5,536 nt of DNA from Caldilineales bacterium (GTDB taxonomy: Bacteria; Chloroflexota; Anaerolineae; JAAEKA01), in the NCBI GenBank assembly GCA_021463315.1, contig JAJTXO010000311.1:1-5536 (forward strand), in the 5' to 3' direction. Every line of letters begins with the position of its first letter. Position 1 is the stretch's first letter. Position numbers and translations under genes: made by a program. Shown here piece after piece: positions 4,704 through 5,536 of this stretch. The notes beneath the pieces were generated by a model. It ran no database searches, had not been told where the DNA came from, and worked only from the letters and a program-made list of their open reading frames with translations.

Positions 4704-4806
4704 ATGTCATGCTGAGGCTCGGCGAAGCATCCCCACCCATGTTATAAAAACGATCCAGAGGGCGTCCTCGCCCGGCTAAACCCGGCGAGACGCCTCGTTG
4801 ATCGAC
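4704..4806. repeat. Dispersed repeat, copy 2
   Basis: This 103-bp unit begins ATGTCATGCTGAGGCTCGGC and carries the 63-bp block 4744-4806 identical to 4625-4687. All differences from copy 1 outside the 22-bp indel are transitions. It lies between the dehydrogenase stop and padR, with a 16-base gap to copy 1. Confidence 0.85.
4746..4804 (-). terminator. Terminator-like hairpin after the dehydrogenase gene
   Basis: On the minus strand the stem is closed by CGATC (4804-4800) and GATCG (4755-4751), with inner arms AGGCGTC-TCGCC / GGCGAG-GACGCCCT and a TTTA loop. It is followed immediately by TTTTT (4750-4746). It starts 31 bases after the dehydrogenase stop, where a rho-independent terminator is expected. 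The stem is long with bulges, so strength is uncertain. Confidence 0.55.
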
Positions 4807-4835
4807 TTTTTGCAGAGGAGAGTCATTGATAGCAC

Positions 4836-5536
4836 TCAGTAGCCCAGCGTCAGATCGACGCGGTTGGGCGCGGGCTCGCCGCGGTGCAGCGCGTTGAGCA
4901 GCCGCGCCAGGTGCGCCATCCGCCGGCGCTCGGTATAGGGCGCGCCGAAGCTGCCGCCCACGTGCGGGCTCAACACCACATTGTCCAATCGGTGAAAGGG
5001 ATAGGCCGAGGGCCACGTGTGCTGGCGCGCCGCCGCGTCCGCAGGATAGCGATACCAGACATCCAGCCCGGCCGCGGCCAGATGGCCGCTGGCCAGCGCC
5101 TGGTAGAGCGCGCCCTCCTCCACCACCGGCCCGCGGCCGACGTTGACCAGCAGCGCGCCGGCTGGCAGCGCGGCCAGCTCGGCCGCGCCGATCAACCCCT
5201 GGGTGTCGGGCGTCAACGGCAGGGTGACCATCAGCACATCGGCCTGGGGCAGCAGCTCGGGCAGCGCGGCCGGGCCGAAGACCGCCACGCCGTCGTCGGC
5301 CGGGCCATCGACGCCGGGCCGGCGGCGCAGCGCCAGCACCCTCATGCCCAACGCCTGGCAGACCCGCCCCACATGCTGGCCGATCGCGCCGTAGCCCAGG
5401 ATCAGGGCCGTCTGGCCGTGCAGTATCGTCACCGGCGGCGGCTCATAGCGCAGCGTCCAGTCGCCGCGGCGCAGCGCCTGACCAAAGAAAAAAGATATTG
5501 TTGCAGCAATTTCGAAAGCAATTTTGGGAGTTCCAG
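4836..5536 (-). CDS. D-isomer-specific 2-hydroxyacid dehydrogenase, 5' end outside window
   Basis: An NAD(P)-dependent oxidoreductase of the D-2-hydroxyacid dehydrogenase family; 232 codons are visible and the start is missing. The Rossmann motif ALILGYGAIGQHVG binds the nucleotide. LVNVGRGPVVEEGAL carries the substrate-binding Arg, AAGLDVWYRYP follows, and LDNVVLSPHVGG holds the catalytic His. In the best-known members the segment after DV reads F..EPL with a catalytic Glu. Here it is DVWYRYP, followed by AYPFHRLDNVV, which I recognise as typical of a separate branch of the family. The substrate is unknown. A GTG at 5432 could be called as a start, but family proteins extend upstream and the frame stays open through LRRGDWTLRYEPPP to the edge. 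The outermost part (5481-5536) is AT-rich and fits the family poorly, so a junction may lie there. Confidence 0.85.
   Translation of the reverse strand, partial: GTPKIAFEIAATISFFFGQALRRGDWTLRYEPPPVTILHGQTALILGYGAIGQHVGRVCQALGMRVLALRRRPGVDGPADDGVAVFGPAALPELLPQADVLMVTLPLTPDTQGLIGAAELAALPAGALLVNVGRGPVVEEGALYQALASGHLAAAGLDVWYRYPADAAARQHTWPSAYPFHRLDNVVLSPHVGGSFGAPYTERRRMAHLARLLNALHRGEPAPNRVDLTLGY
5481..5536. other. AT-rich edge segment, possible junction
   Basis: GC content is about 36% over these 56 bases against about 72% over 5401-5480. The dehydrogenase frame stays open and reads GTPKIAFEIAATISFFFGQA, loosely like the family's AEHALALLLAL helix but about six residues too close to LRRGDW. The plus strand also reads an open PKKKDIVAAISKAILGVP. 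It may be a chimeric contig end, an insertion, or a locally odd gene segment. Confidence 0.45.

Noticed and set aside
4563..4806. CRISPR array
   Set aside because: Only two long units with different internal structure and a 16-base gap, not short repeats with regular unique spacers.
4702..5016. Minus-strand open frame across repeat copy 2 and the dehydrogenase 3' end
   Set aside because: It is out of frame with the dehydrogenase and partly composed of the repeat; no motif.

Overview
The window is GC-rich bacterial chromosomal DNA with compact genes, a consensus-like sigma70 promoter beside a toxin-antitoxin pair, and an Ala/Pro/Gln-rich lipoprotein linker in the ModA protein. This fits an uncultured Chloroflexota (Anaerolineae or Caldilineae type), but that is an impression from style, not a marker gene. 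No rRNA, tRNA, CRISPR array or phage gene is visible.

Left part (1-1480), a toxin-antitoxin and mobile-element zone. Bases 1-279 hold no convincing gene, only a possible metal-regulator-type promoter and a perfect GC-rich palindrome. Bases 288-399 are a 112-bp non-coding element with 12-bp perfect terminal inverted repeats and an 8-bp target duplication. It inserted exactly at the stop codon of a VapC toxin gene. The vapB-vapC pair (1068 down to 403, minus strand) is driven by TTGACG-N17-TATAAT placed so that the mRNA should be leaderless. Directly upstream lies a frameshifted relic of a HigA-type antitoxin (1410-1101), whose stop codon sits inside the vapBC -35 box.

Middle (1429-2191), a plus-strand bicistron with its own promoter and a TGATG stop-start junction. 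It encodes a 101-aa protein resembling small antitoxin-type proteins of Chloroflexota and cyanobacteria, then a 131-aa protein resembling the SpoIIAA/STAS-SEC14 fold. The pairing is unusual and function is not established.

Right-middle (4542-2206, minus strand), a tight operon: PadR-family regulator, molybdate-binding lipoprotein ModA, molybdate permease ModB. It has a 4-base ATGA overlap and a 2-base gap. No ModC ATPase is present. An AT-rich imperfect palindrome between the predicted promoter and the padR start is a candidate autoregulatory operator.

Right edge (4563-5536). Two copies of a dispersed repeat, sharing a 63-bp identical block, lie between padR and a D-2-hydroxyacid dehydrogenase gene. 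Read on the minus strand, each copy folds into a long stem followed by a T5 run, so they probably serve as tandem terminators. The dehydrogenase gene runs off the window, and its last 56 bases drop from about 72% to about 36% GC, which may be a chimeric assembly end or a real junction.
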